Both the position numbers and the translations under genes were made by a program. A stretch of DNA of 64,000 nt from Eriocheir sinensis (lineage: Eukaryota; Arthropoda; Malacostraca; Decapoda; Varunidae), in the NCBI RefSeq assembly GCF_024679095.1, contig NC_066571.1, positions 2,858,283 to 2,922,282 on the forward strand, in the 5' to 3' direction. The notes under the pieces are model-generated. The model saw only the letters and a list, made by a program, of their open reading frames with translations, was not told where the DNA came from and ran no database searches. Below are positions 45,324 through 56,934 of this stretch, one piece after another (position 1 is the first letter of the stretch; the number at the start of each line of letters is the position of its first letter).

Positions 45324-45387
45324 GGGAGGAGGAGGAGGAGGAGGAGGAGGAGGAGGAGGAGGAGGAGGAGGAGGAGGAGGAGGAGGA
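45324..45387. repeat. (GGA)n
   Basis: A perfect trinucleotide tract of about 64 bp. Confidence 0.95.
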
Positions 45388-45628
45388 AACAGGAAAACAG
45401 TGAAGAGCAGGCAATAGAAAGTCTGTTGGGTTATTACGAGGGCTTTAGTGATTTAATCAATTCGCCAGCCACTTTATTGACCTTCGGAACATAGGAAGGT
45501 TGTTCCAGTGGCGAATGACTGTTTGAGATTGACCTCCTACCGATACAAGTACTATATCGCCCTGCTTAAGGTGTTTGACCATTATACGACAAATAATTAG
45601 AGTAAGTACAAACCACGGAAAATAAGTA

Positions 45629-46116
45629 AAAAAGAGAATAGAAATGGGATGGATTGCTTTTGTTAAACATAGTATCGTCATGAGTACCAACACGCCGCTC
45701 TCCCTGAAGAGAAAGGTGCACAATCAATATATCTTGTCAGTCCTAACTTTTGGTTCAGAAACTTGGCGCCTCATTAAATATTTAGAAAGTTGAGAACAAA
45801 AAGAGAAATGGAGAGTAAAATGCTGGGAGTTACATGGAGAGAGAGGAAGCGAGCATCATTGACTAGAACACAAAGGATGAAGGTAATTTAATTATTTGAT
45901 AATAAAAAAAAAGACGCGGGCAAGCCATATCATTCATTGAACTGATAATAGATGGACAACAAAAGTACCGGAGTGGCAAACCAAAGATTGTAATGATAAA
46001 GGTGGAGGGGTGGACTCAAAGCCTTTACCGGAGTAGGTTGAAATGCACATAACATCAAACAGGAAAAGATGGTGAACGTTGGGAAAGGCCATTGCCCTCA
46101 GTGGACTAGTATTGGC
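45629..46116 (+). pseudogene. RTE-like LINE 3' end (reverse-transcriptase C terminus), decayed
   Basis: In one frame the DNA reads RIEMGWIAFVKH, then LKRKVHNQYILSVLTFGSET and a WRL. This matches the segment of arthropod RTE-like endonuclease-reverse transcriptases in which MGW-A-F precedes LKRKVF-x-Q-C-x-LPV-x-TYG-x-ETW. After stops and frameshifts come MLGVTWRERK, WTTKVPEWQ and, at the end, ERPLPSVD followed by YWL. The expected conserved Cys of NQC is Tyr. At least three frame breaks are present and nothing upstream of 45600 is recognisable. The element ends directly in (GAT)n, as these LINEs commonly do. Confidence 0.8.
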
Positions 46117-46117
46117 T

Positions 46118-46286
46118 AATGATGATGATGATGATGATGATGATGACGATGAAGATAATGATGATAATGATGATGATGATGATGATGAAGATAATGATGA
46201 TGATGATGATGATGACGATGAAGATAATGATGATGATGATGATGATGATGAAGATAATGATGATGATGATGATGATGATGATGATG
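46118..46286. repeat. (GAT)n tail microsatellite
   Basis: About 170 bp of GAT triplets with periodic GAAGATAAT interruptions, giving blocks of about 40-50 bp. It abuts the LINE 3' end and most likely grew from its tail. Confidence 0.95.
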
Positions 46287-46304
46287 CCTTTGTTTTCTCT
46301 TAGT

Positions 46305-46500
46305 AAGCCCAGGAGGAGGAGGAGTAGAATGAAGATGAGGAGGAGGAAGAGGAAGAAGAGAAAGAGAAAGAGAAAGAGGGAGGAGAGGGTGAAGAAGAGG
46401 AGGAGGAAGAGGAGGAGGAAGAGGAAGATGAAGGCGGAGGAGAGGGAAGGAAGGAAGGAAAGCTAGGTAGGGATTTAGAGGGAGGAGGGGAGGATGGGGA
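46305..46500. repeat. GGA/GAA purine tract
   Basis: Imperfect AGGAGGAAGAGG units following the LINE tail. Confidence 0.85.
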
Positions 46501-46534
46501 AGCTGGGGGAGTATTTTTAGCAAGAAGGCAAAGG

Positions 46535-46890
46535 TCACTCACTCACTCTCTCTCACACTCGTTCATCTCCACTCTCACTTTCATTTTCACTTCATAGTTT
46601 TACTCTCACTCACCTGTTTTTCTATGCATACTCATTTTCACTCACTTTCAGTCTGGCACACATTTTAACTCTCACTTTCAGAATCACTCACACTATCCCT
46701 CACTTTCACTCACTTGCATTTCTACTTCCATACCGACTCTCACCTGATTTCACATGCGCAATAATATCTACTCGCTGCCTTTCATTCACTTCACGTTCAT
46801 TCAGTCCGACCAATCTGTTTTCACTTTCAGAATCACTCTTACTTTCATATTGACGTACATTTTGACACTAAACTTTACATGTACTTAGCT
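46535..46890. repeat. Degenerate CACT/TTTCACT field
   Basis: CTCACTTTCA and CTCACTCAC variants recur throughout. Confidence 0.75.
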
Positions 46891-47019
46891 CACTCTTGAT
46901 ATATATGAAGGGAAGGAGTAAAGGAACTACATGAAGAGAAAATAAAGAAGTGGTAGAGAGATGTCTATAAATACGGGAAAAAAAGGAAGAGAAGGCAGAA
47001 ACTACTCGTCTAAAACAAA
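46891..47019. other. A-rich spacer
   Basis: AAGGA/GAAG-rich DNA, nothing recognised. Confidence 0.5.
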
Positions 47020-47435
47020 CTTCTATCAACACTACAAAAACGACATTCGTAAACTAAGCATCAACACTACAGCAACTTAATAAACTTACTTAAAGCATCA
47101 AGAATACAAAAAAATATGCTTACTGAACTTACTCACAGCATCAACACTCCAAAAACTTATTAAATTTACTTAAAGCATCAACTCTACCAAAAATTTACTT
47201 ACTAGAGTTATTTACAGTATCAACACTACAAAAATTTACTTACCAAACTTACAACATCAACACTACAAAAAAACTTACTAAACACACAGCATCAACAATA
47301 CGAAAACTTACAAAACTTACCTACATCATCAACAACAACAAAAAAAAAACTAAACTCTTACTATACTTATTTATTGCATCAGAACTGAAAAAAAAAATAA
47401 CTTACAGCATCAACATTACAAAAAAGACCTTCATA
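47020..47435. repeat. Degenerate A-rich tandem repeat
   Basis: CAGCATCAACACTACAAAAA followed by CTTACTAAA recurs at about 40-60 bp spacing, at least eight times with variation. A single related unit (CTTACAGCATCAACAC) lies at 52802, at the end of the module array there. Confidence 0.8.
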
Positions 47436-47462
47436 AAATCACCTCCCCGCCCCCACCCCCCT

Positions 47463-47463
<1 letters not shown>

Positions 47464-47547
<84 letters not shown>
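47464..47547. repeat. (CA)n, 84 bp
   Basis: A perfect dinucleotide tract. Confidence 0.95.
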
Positions 47548-47548
<1 letters not shown>

Positions 47549-48230
47549 GACCTCCATAAACTCGCTCAATCTAGAAAGGGTTGGAAAATTAAATCCGTTT
47601 CTGTGCCCCTAAATCTTCATACACTTAAAGAAACGAGTCAGTACCCTTCTGTGAAATCAAAACCGCTCATCCATATTGCAGCGTATCCCTTTAATCAAAC
47701 TCCTTCTTGCCGTGATCAGAGTCATTTCCCGCCTAACCCTCAGTTCGACTCCCGGCGCGCGCCCGTTAACTTTTAATAAACCGATCCAATCAGAGACGCA
47801 GGTTATAATAAAGCTTCATTTGCAAGTCAAAGGCAGCGCATAAACCAGCCCGGCACAAGCACTCCGTCTCGCTCCATTGTGGACTCGCGCGTACCACTCT
47901 GCCGCTCCCTGTATCGGCGGATCTTTATTTCTTAATCTCCTGACGTTATCTGCTCCTGTCGGGTCTTATCTGTCTGTCAAACTTAATTCATGTTCGCCTT
48001 ATCTCCCCATCTTTATCTCGGCTATTAGATCTTCGCCCTTTGATCTCTACCTGTTAATAGCCGCCTCTTCACCTGTTCCCTGCCTGCTAATACCTGTGTG
48101 TCACCTCCACCTGTGTGCCCTCATCAGTCAATCTCTCTCTGCCCTTCATCTGCTCGTCATCCTTTGTTAATCTCCTGTTGTGAATCTATTAGTGTGGCTG
48201 CTTTGTGAAGGCTCTGAGCTGCTCATTAGT
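47548..48230. other. Complex DNA without recognised genes
   Basis: Balanced and non-repetitive. GTTCGACTCCCGG at about 47744 resembles a B box but lacks a matching T stem or A box. TTATCTG/CACCTGT motifs recur at 47940-48130. Confidence 0.45.
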
Positions 48231-48234
<4 letters not shown>

Positions 48235-48262
<28 letters not shown>

Positions 48263-48302
48263 TTAACCGTGTAGAGGGTCGTACGTATGCACCCTGAACA
48301 CA

Positions 48303-48374
<72 letters not shown>
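48235..48374. repeat. Short (TG)n then (CA)n
   Basis: (TG)n at about 48233-48262 and (CA)n at 48305-48374 with about 42 bases between, another inverted dinucleotide pair. Confidence 0.9.
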
Positions 48375-48375
<1 letters not shown>

Positions 48376-48440
48376 CTCCCCTCCCCCCTTACACACACCT
48401 GTCCATGTCAATAAAAAGGCCTATAGGTAACGACCCCCAG

Positions 48441-48987
<547 letters not shown>

Positions 48988-49101
48988 GCAGAGGGCTGGA
49001 TAGGCATATGTAGGTCTAGTGAGGGTATGATGGGTATGATGTATGCAGAGGGCTGAATAGGCATATGTAGGTCTAGTGAGGGTATAATGGGTATAATATG
49101 T
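48988..49101. repeat. 57-bp tandem duplication
   Basis: GCAGAGGGCTGRATAGGCAT starts at 48988 and 49045, followed in both by ATGTAGGTCTAGTGAGGG. Confidence 0.9.
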
Positions 49102-49855
49102 GTAATACGAATAATGTATAATAATCCTTACGTATAATAATAGTAATCAATAATGAGTATGACGTATAAATGTATGATGAGCGTAACGTATAGTGGGTAT
49201 GATGTATAGTTTGGGGTGCGAGAGACTTATGACCACATGCGTTGGGGTGTAGGATGGAAAGATTCTTGGAGGGGGGCAAGGCAATGGGGTGTAAAGCTAG
49301 GTGTAAGGAGTGTACTTGGGTAGTTTGAGGCTGTTTAAGGTCATGGCTAAATGCGTAGGGGGTGAAATGGGTATGGGTGAGGTGGAGGGGATCTTAGTAT
49401 GTAGAGGAGGCAGCTGGGTTGAAGGTTAGGTGTGGAGAGTGTAATGTGGTAAAAGTGTAAGGAACGTATTGCAGTGAGTGGATGATGTGGATGGGGTGGT
49501 AAGGAGGTGGAAAAGATGGGAGAAGGTCAGTGGAGGTGTGTAAGGGAGGCGTAGACTTTTATTGGTGTACGGAGGCTTGTGGATTGTAGTGGGGAGGGGG
49601 GTAACAAAGAAGGGGTGGAGGAAAGGTGGAAGGTCAGTGGAGGCGTGTAGGGGAGGCGTAAAGGTATGTGGATTGTAGGGGTTAGGGTGGATAAGGAAGG
49701 GGGGAGTAGGGAAGGGGAATGGAGGTGAAGGGAGAAGGAGGAGGAGGGGGTGAAGGCTACCGGAGTCTTTGTGTTCAGGTAAGAAAAAAAGAAAACGAGG
49801 AAGAAAGAGAAAAAAAAGGTGCTAACATTTGCTATTCCTTGGATCTCTGCCTCGT
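49102..49855. other. AT-rich then GGT/GGA-rich spacer
   Basis: TAATA-rich to 49220, then G-rich. GTCAGTGGAGGYGTGTA and GGGAGGCGTA recur at about 49527 and 49632, a 105-bp duplication. No gene is recognised. Confidence 0.55.
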
Positions 49856-49905
49856 CCCCTCCATCCACCCCTCTCTCTTCCTCCTCCTCTCCTTCTCTCT
49901 CTCTC

Positions 49906-49941
<36 letters not shown>

Positions 49942-49950
49942 CTCTCCCTC

Positions 49951-49989
<39 letters not shown>

Positions 49990-50879
49990 CTCTCCTCTCT
50001 CCCTCTCCTCTCTCTCTCTCTCCCTCTCCTTCCCTCCTCTTTACCTCCTCTCCTTCCCTCCTCTTACCTCCTCTCTCCTTCCCTCTCCTCTTTACCTCCC
50101 TCTCTCCTTCCCTCCTCTCACCTCCTCTCTCCTCCTCCCTCCTCCTCTCCTCTACCTCTCTCCTTCCCTCCCTCTTACCTCCTCTCCTTCCCTCCTCTTA
50201 CCTCCTCCCTCCTCTCCTTCCTCCCTCTTTACCTCCCTCTCTCCTTCCCTCCTCTCTTCCTCCCTCCTCCCTCTCTCCTTCCTCCCTCTCCCTCCCTCCT
50301 CCCTCCTCCCCTCTCCTTCCCTCCCTCTCCTCCCTCTCCTTCCTCCCTTTACCTCCCTCCTTCCCTCCCTCTTACCTCCTCTCCTTCCTCCTCTTACCTC
50401 CCTCTCCTTCCCTCCCTCTTTACCTCCCTCTCTCCTTCCCTCCCTCTTTACCTCCCTCTCTCCTTCCCTCCCTCTCTCTCTCTCCTTCCCTCCCTCTCAC
50501 CTCCCTCCTCCTCCTTTACCTCCCTCTCCTTCCTCCCTTTACCTCCTCTCTACTTCCCTCGCTCTTTACCTCCCTCTCTCCTTCCCTCCCTCTTTACCTC
50601 CCTCTCTCCTTCCCTCGCTCTTTACCTCCCTCTCTCCTTCCCTCCCTCTTTACCTCCCTCTCTCCTTCCCTCTCTCCTCCTTCCTTCCTTCCTCCCTCTC
50701 CCTCCTCTCCTTCCCTCTCTCCTTCCCTCCTCTCTCCTTCCTCCTCTCCTTCCCTCTCCCTCTCTCCTTCCCTCCCTCTTTACCTCCCTCTCTCCTTCCC
50801 TCCCTCTTTACCTCCCTCTCTCCATCCCTCCCTCTTTACCTCCCTCTCTCCCTCCCTTCCTCCCTCCCTCTGTGTTTCA
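49856..50879. repeat. 1-kb pyrimidine minisatellite
   Basis: CTCTCTC to about 50030, then CCTCCCTCTTTACCTCCCTC and CTCTCCTTCC units of about 28 bp in many variants. It contains almost no purine apart from TTACC. Long Ser/Leu/Pro frames in all three frames are artefacts. The tract ends CTGTGTTTCAG, a textbook acceptor shape. Confidence 0.9.
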
Positions 50880-51034
50880 GCATCGTCCTGGTTGCCGGCT
50901 GAAGCGTGACGTGCCCGCCAGGTTTTGTTGAAGCTAAAGCCGCGAATAATTTAAGCTTTGCAAATACTGTGGGATTAACGCTGAATGTGTGACCCGTGAG
51001 AGAGGAGAGGACGGCTGATGGGAACTTTGTGTAC

Positions 51035-51035
<1 letters not shown>
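50880..51035. other. Complex DNA after the pyrimidine tract
   Basis: Starts at the acceptor-like AG (50879-50880). A GCCAG|GTTTTG at 50921/50922 could be a weak donor, bounding 41 bases. No protein is recognised. Confidence 0.35.
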
Positions 51036-51079
<44 letters not shown>

Positions 51080-51310
51080 TGTAGATAGATAGATGGAAAG
51101 AGTGAGAATAGAGAAAATAGAGAGAATAATAGCTAGAGAGATAGAGAAAAGGTGAAGAGAAAAGAGGTAATATATATTTTGAGGCTAGAGAAATAGAGAG
51201 ATAGAGAGAGAAAAAGAAAAGAAGAAAAAGAGAGACCATATATTTTGAAGTTAAATAGATAGATAGATAAATTGAGAGAGAGAAAGAGAAGAGAAGAGAA
51301 GAGAAAGAGA
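51036..51310. repeat. (TG)n then GATAGA/GAGAGA-rich DNA
   Basis: (TG)n at about 51040-51074, then AGATAGAGAGA repeats with a duplicated ATATATTTTGAGGCTA / ATATATTTTGAAGTTA segment at 51171 and 51237. Confidence 0.85.
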
Positions 51311-51829
51311 TGGAGTATTCTTCGAGGTCACGAGAAAGCTAAATCTACTAACTCCTACTAAATTACTCCTCCACTTTGTCCCTTTACTCCACTTATACCC
51401 ACATGACGGACGGCCAGACTCATACCCATTGCGACATTTCCTCTTGACCCAGAACACACGAGGGCCACATTTGTACATAATAACCCCGTGTTCCACCTGG
51501 TCCACCGTCACCTGTCACCCTTCCGCCCTTTCACCTGCCGCTTATTAACTTCATACGCAAAAGGTGACCACAGGTATGCACGGGAGAGTACCTCGTCCCC
51601 TGCGGCTATTAAGTACGCCGCAGGTAAAAGCAGGTAAGGGGAGGGGTGTGCGTCACCTGTCTGAGGAGAATCGTGAGGAGGAGGAGATAGTGGAGAAGGA
51701 GGAGGAGGAGGAGGTGAGGCGTAACGCGGGACGGAGAGAGAAACATGGAAGTGAAATGCAAGGCTAACGAGCGAAGGAATGTGAGTTTTTGGGTGTTTTG
51801 TACGATGGAAGGAAGCGAGGAATAGACGG
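51311..51829. other. Complex DNA
   Basis: Balanced sequence with CACCTGT/CAGGT-rich stretches at 51490-51660 and a short GGAGGAGG patch near 51695. No gene is recognised. Confidence 0.45.
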
Positions 51830-52815
51830 ATTAGATGAAGAGGAGATAAAGAGGATTAGAAAGTTTATGAACACGGAGAAAATAGAGGAAAGCAAATCGA
51901 AGTCGTGCAATAGCAAATTTACATCACTGACAAAAAAAAATATATAGTGGAAGGGAAATATTGAAATGAAGGATGTGAGGAAGAGGCTACAGAGGAGGAG
52001 GATTAGAGAGTTGTTTATAAATAGGGAAGAGAAGAAAAAAAAAAAAAAAAAACGAACTCAAACAAACAAAAGCAAATTTACAACATTGAACAAAAATATT
52101 TATACAGTGGAAGGAAAATACAGAATAGAGGAATTAGATGAAGAGGACATGAAAAGGAAGATTAGAAAGTTTATAAATACGGACAAAAGGAAGGAAAAAA
52201 AAGAAACGAAGTCGTACAAAGCAAACTTACGGTACTGACCCCCCAAAAATATAAAGGAAGATAATTAAAGGAATAGGAGGATTACATGAGAAGGATACAA
52301 AGGAGGAGGATTGGAAAGTTGTTGATAAATACGGAAGAGAAGAACAAAATGAAGTACAAAGGCAAATTTCCATCACTGACCAAAAAAAAGATAGTGGAAG
52401 TAGAATATAGAATAGGAGACATAAATAAAGAAGGCATAGAAGAGGGTATAGAAGAGGGCATAGAAGATGACATAGAAGAGGGCATAGAAAAGGACATAGA
52501 AGAGGGCATAGAAGAGGGCATAGAAGATGACATAGAAGAGGGCATAGAAAAGGACACAGAAGAGGGCATAGAAGATGACATAGAAGATGACATAGAAGAG
52601 GGCATAGAAGAGGGCATAGAAGATGACATAGAAGAGGGCATAGAAAAGGACACAGAAGAGGGCATAGAAGATGACATAGAAGAGGGCATAGAAAAGGACA
52701 TAGAAGAGGGCATAGAAGAGGATTAGAAAGTCGTCGAGTAATGCAGAGAAAAAAAAAAACAGAGAAAGAGAAAAAAAAAAACTCACTCGTATAAAAGCAA
52801 ACTTACAGCATCAAC
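51830..52815. repeat. Purine-rich tandem modules with an internal 12-bp array
   Basis: A module of about 140-160 bp recurs. It has GGATTAGAAAGTTTATAAAT, then ACGGA(G/C)A, AAGCAAATTTACA, a CACTGAC and ATAGTGGAAG, with heads near 51856, 51998, 52163, 52309 and 52721. In the fourth module a 12-bp unit (GGCATAGAAGAG and variants) expanded to about 290 bp (52432-52722). Two plus-strand frames (51966-52238 and 52286-52726) stay open and show Lys/Glu-rich, then Ile-Glu-rich periodic peptides, but other modules carry stops in the same place. Confidence 0.75.
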
Positions 52816-52915
52816 ACAATGAAAAAAAAAAAAAGCTTCAACACCTCATCCTTCGTGTGTGTTGCGAGGCCGTGTGTCGAGGAAGGGAAAGCGTTCGTGG
52901 GCCCAGCGAGGTAGA

Positions 52916-52975
52916 GTGGTGGTGGTGGTGGTGGTGGGTGGGTGGTGGGTGGGGGGGTGGGGGTGGCGCAGAAGA
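52916..52975. repeat. (GGT)n / GGGT tract
   Basis: A short G-rich tract, GTGGTGGTGG then GGTGGGTGGG. Confidence 0.85.
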
Positions 52976-53800
52976 CCTGTTCCTCGCCAGCAAGTAAACA
53001 GCAAGTCATCATTATTCACTTAAATTCGCGAGGGTTTAGGTTACGTTGAGGGGGAGGTGTGTTGATGTCTCGCTGGTGGGGCCACGCCTGGGGAGGGAGG
53101 GAGAAGGAATGGGCGTCTCAGGAGGGAAGAGAGATGGGGAGGGTAAGGAGAATGAGGAGGGATGGGAGTTTGGGGAGGTAAAGGAGATGGAGAAGTGTGG
53201 GCATGTGGGAAGGGAAGAGGGATGAGGGAGAGGGGAGATGGGTATGTGGGGAGGGAATGGGGATGGGGGAGGAAGAATTAGTTATCCATCGTAAAGGAAA
53301 GCAAGTGAAAAACCGGGAATGATCTTTGAGGTAGGAAAGGGAGAGCGAGGGAATTAAGTTGACAGAGGGGCTGGGGGTAAGGCAGATGGAAAGTGGATCA
53401 AGGAAAAGGGACAAGGAAAGGAGGTATTAGTGATCCAATGAAAGGAAAAGAGGAGAAAAATATTGATCTGAAAGGAAGAGAGCGGAAGGGAAAGCAAAAG
53501 AAGGAAGTTGAGAGGGAGTAAAGTAACAAAAAAAAAAAAAAGGGAAGGAAGATGGAAGGGAAGACGTGAGAGAAGAAAGCGAAAGGGAAGTGGGGGAAGA
53601 AGGAAGGGAGACAGGAGAGAGAAAGACAAGGGGGGAGGAGGGATAATAGAGAGAGACAAGTTGAAGGTGGGAGGTTAGAAGACAAAAAGGGGGAAGGGAG
53701 ATTGGGAAAGGAGGGAAAGGCAAAACAGAAGGCAAGAAACATAAATGTGATGAGATTCTTGAGCACATTCACCATTCACCTGAGAAATTTGAGCCCTACG
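52976..53800. repeat. Purine-rich field
   Basis: GGGAGGGAAGG and GAAAGGAA imperfect repeats. AAAGGAAAGNAAGTGAAAA or its variant recurs near 53293 and 53440 with GTTATCCATCG / GTGATCCAATG before it, suggesting an old 147-bp duplication. Confidence 0.7.
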
Positions 53801-54360
53801 GTGGTGGTGGCGGTGAATGGTGATGAATGATGATGAAGGCGGTCAGTGGTGGTGGTGGTGAAGAGTAAGGGGTCAAGTGGTGGTGGTGGTGGCGGTGAAT
53901 GGTGATGAATGATGATGAAGGAGGTCAGTGGTGGTGGTGGTGGTGAAGAGTAAGGGGTCAAGCGGTGGTGGTGGTGGTGGTGATGATGATGGTGATGCAA
54001 GATGTGGCAAAGGTAGTGATGACAATGTATGGGTGATGAAATATGGAAGTGTTGTTGTTTTTGGTGGTGATGGTGATAGTGGTGTTAGTGTTGGTGGTTG
54101 CAGTGGTGATGAAGGTGTTGTTATTAGTGATGATGGTGGTGGTGGAAGCCTCTATGATGATGGTTGTGATTTTCTTGGTAGTGTTCGTGATAGTGGTGGT
54201 GGTGATGGTGGTGGCAATAGTGTTGTTGGTTGTAATGATGATGATGGTGGTGTCGGTGATGTTCGTGTTGAGGATGGTGTTGGCAGTGGTAGTAGAGGTG
54301 GTGGTGGTGGTGGTGGTGGTGATGGTGGTATTGGTGGTAAATACGCTAAGTGGTGACGAT
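53801..54360. repeat. (GGT)n/(GAT)n field with an 83-bp duplication
   Basis: GGCGGTGAATGGTGATGAATGATGATGAAG followed by AGTAAGGGGTCAAG occurs at about 53809 and 53891 (83 bp apart). Degenerate GGTGAT repeats continue to 54340. Confidence 0.85.
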
Positions 54361-54554
54361 TTAGTAAGTTTGTGATAATGAAAGAATGACTGATGATGGT
54401 GAATGGTAATGAGCGGAGGGGGAGGTGAATGTGGGGGGGGGGAGATGTTGAAGGGGAGGGGGGGAAGATGCTGAGTGGTGGTAAGGGGGAGGTGTTGAGT
54501 GGCGGGGGGAGGGTGGTAAGTGGATGACAGTGGAGTTCTGAGGGTGAATGGCAA
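54361..54554. other. G-rich spacer
   Basis: GGGGGAGGTGTTGAGTGG-type imperfect repeats; no gene. Confidence 0.6.
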
Positions 54555-54850
54555 TGAATGGGTAGTGGTGGGGGGGGGGGGGTAGCGAGTGGTGGTGGTG
54601 GTGGTGGAGGAGGTGGTTGTGGTGGTGGTGGTTGTGGCGGTGGAGGAGGTGGTTGTGGTGGTGGTGGTTGTGGTGGCGGTGGAGGAGGTGGTTGTGGTGG
54701 TGGTGGAAGGGGCGGTGGAGGAGGTGGTTGTGGTGGTGTTGGTGGATGAGATGGTTGTGGTGGTGGTGGAAGGGGCGGTGGAGGAGGTGGTTGTGGTGGT
54801 GTTGGTGGAGGAGGTGGTTGTGATGGTGGTGGTGGTGGTGGTGAATGGTG
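54555..54850. repeat. (GGT)n/(GGC) minisatellite
   Basis: GGAGGAGGTGGTTGTGGTGG units recur with 18-60 bp spacing. Gly-, Val- and Trp-rich frames in the three phases are artefacts. Confidence 0.9.
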
Positions 54851-55179
54851 AGGTGATTATATGGACTTGTAGTGATGAGTTATGGTGATGATGGGTGAAC
54901 GAGAGATGAACTGACTGTCTGCTGGAATATAAGATTGAGAGATTAATAAAGAATAAAACTGATTGATTGGTTATTACAATATTGAACTGATTGATCGATT
55001 AGTGAGGAATCAAACTGGTAGCTGATGGATTGATTTGTAGATTAACTGTTTGACAATATATTAGAGTGTTTGACTGATTCATTTAGATTTATAAGCATTA
55101 CTGAAACAGATGTAAAAACCACCGAAAAAACACCCAATCACCACATTCGTACCATCAAAACTACACACACAATACAGTA
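54851..55179. other. AT-rich spacer with ACTGATTGATT repeats
   Basis: AACTGATTGATTG-type degenerate repeats at 54950-55080. No gene is recognised. Confidence 0.55.
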
Positions 55180-55785
55180 TAAATTAAAAAAGCACAGGTC
55201 ATCAAAGCAAGCAAGCAAGCAAACAAAAAAATAATGAGAGAGCAGCAGAACACTTAACACTCCTGAACACAGTCATCCAGCACTCAACCTAGCCACAACA
55301 AACACGGCCGACACTTTCTCGACCAATCACGAGACAACAAGGTATAAAAACTCACCAGATTGGTCAATATAGAAAAGAGACACTCATTTGATTGGCTGCG
55401 ACAAGTAAAAAGTGATTGTAATGTGTGGGGAAGGAGGGGGGTAGGAGAGGGGTGGAGGGGTGGAGAGAGGTGGACTGTGGAGAGCTGTAGACGTTGTAGA
55501 GGTGGAGAAAGTCATTGCGGAGGAGATAGAAGTATTGGAGGGGTGGAGATAGGGAGAATGGATGAGGAGAAGGTAAGTATCTTAAGTATATTGGCCAATC
55601 AGGTGACTTTTTACATCTTGCCTTGCGATTGGTCGAGAAAGTGTCGGCCGGGTTTGTTGTGGCTTTCTTGAGTGCTGGAAGGCCTTGTTTGGCAGTGTTT
55701 GATGTTCTTCGTCTGCCTTTCATTAATTTTTTTGTTGCTTGCTTACTTTTAGTGTCTCGCTTTTTCTTCTTTTTGTGAGTGTAAC
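55180..55785. repeat. Long inverted repeat (foldback), about 190-bp arms
   Basis: The left arm (about 55180-55372) matches the reverse complement of the right arm (about 55582-55785). Twenty-four bases are identical at 55306-55329 and 55627-55650 (core GGCCGACACTTTCTCGACC). Matching continues outward through CCAGCACTCAA and GCAAGCAA. The left arm has CCAAT (55323), TATAAAAA (55343-55350) and ATTGG, while the right arm has a damaged TATA. The 210-base spacer is purine-rich. It could be a MITE-like foldback element or an inverted promoter duplication. Confidence 0.8.
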
Positions 55786-55834
55786 TTTGAATGTAAAAAT
55801 GTCATGCTTGGGGAGGCGGGGGAGTGGGGGGCTA

Positions 55835-56211
<377 letters not shown>

Positions 56212-56229
56212 GTATATGCACCCACCGTT

Positions 56230-56880
56230 GTCTTTACCTATTGGAAATGGTGGAGATTAAGGATGTGAATGTGAAAGTGGAGGAATAGTGGGAATTAAAA
56301 AAAAAAGTGGATGTGGATTATGCTGTGAATTTGGTGGAGGCTGACGACGTGGATAAAGAGATGGAGGGGATAGTGAAAGTATGGAAATCAGAATATGAAG
56401 GAAGTTATGGAGGTGGCGGAGTCTGAGACCGAGGATATCGAAGTGGATGAGATAATAAAGGTGGGAAAGGTGGATATGGAGGAGGTAGTAAGGTACTGAA
56501 GGTTGGGGAAGTGGATGTAAAGATGGAGAAGATAGTAAAGGTGGAACTGGAGGAGATGGTGAAGGCGGTGTAGGGTTAGACGGTGGATTTAGAGGTGGAG
56601 GAAGTAGCTGAGAAGACGTAGGTAAAGTTTGAAGAGGTAGTGGAGGTGGTTAAGAATGAGGATGTGGATATCAAGGTGGAAGAGGAGAAAAGAAAGCTGA
56701 ATCTGTGTAGGTGTTAGAGATGGAGGAGATAGTTATACAGATGCACGGATTAGAAGAAGTGAAACAGCAGGAGGAGGAGGAGGAAATGGAGAAGGTGGTG
56801 GTGATGGTGGTGGTGGTGGTGGTGGTGGTTGAGGTACTAAGGTAAGCAACGAGTGCATGGGAGATCACGGGTGGCTGGAG
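56230..56880. repeat. Degenerate GTGGAGGAGATAGT repeat
   Basis: AAGGTGGA(T/A)(A/G)TGGAGGAG and GATAGTGAAAG variants recur at about 25-35 bp, ending in a short (GGT)n at 56800-56830. No gene is recognised. Confidence 0.7.
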
Positions 56881-56934
56881 GAGGTCGTGGTGTTCATTAT
56901 GTATGCAATTAAGATAAAATATTAGATTACGAAC

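Noticed and set aside
45457..45723. Minus-strand 88-codon hydrophobic frame
   Set aside because: It is antisense to the LINE relic, which explains the DNA on the plus strand.
46079..46303. Poly-Asp and poly-Met frames
   Set aside because: They are translations of the (GAT)n tail of the LINE.
47738..47765. GTTCGACTCCCGG as a tRNA B box
   Set aside because: The bases before it cannot pair to make a T stem and no A box lies at the right distance.
54558..54888. Gly-rich, Val-rich and Trp-rich frames
   Set aside because: Three phases of one (GGT)n minisatellite.
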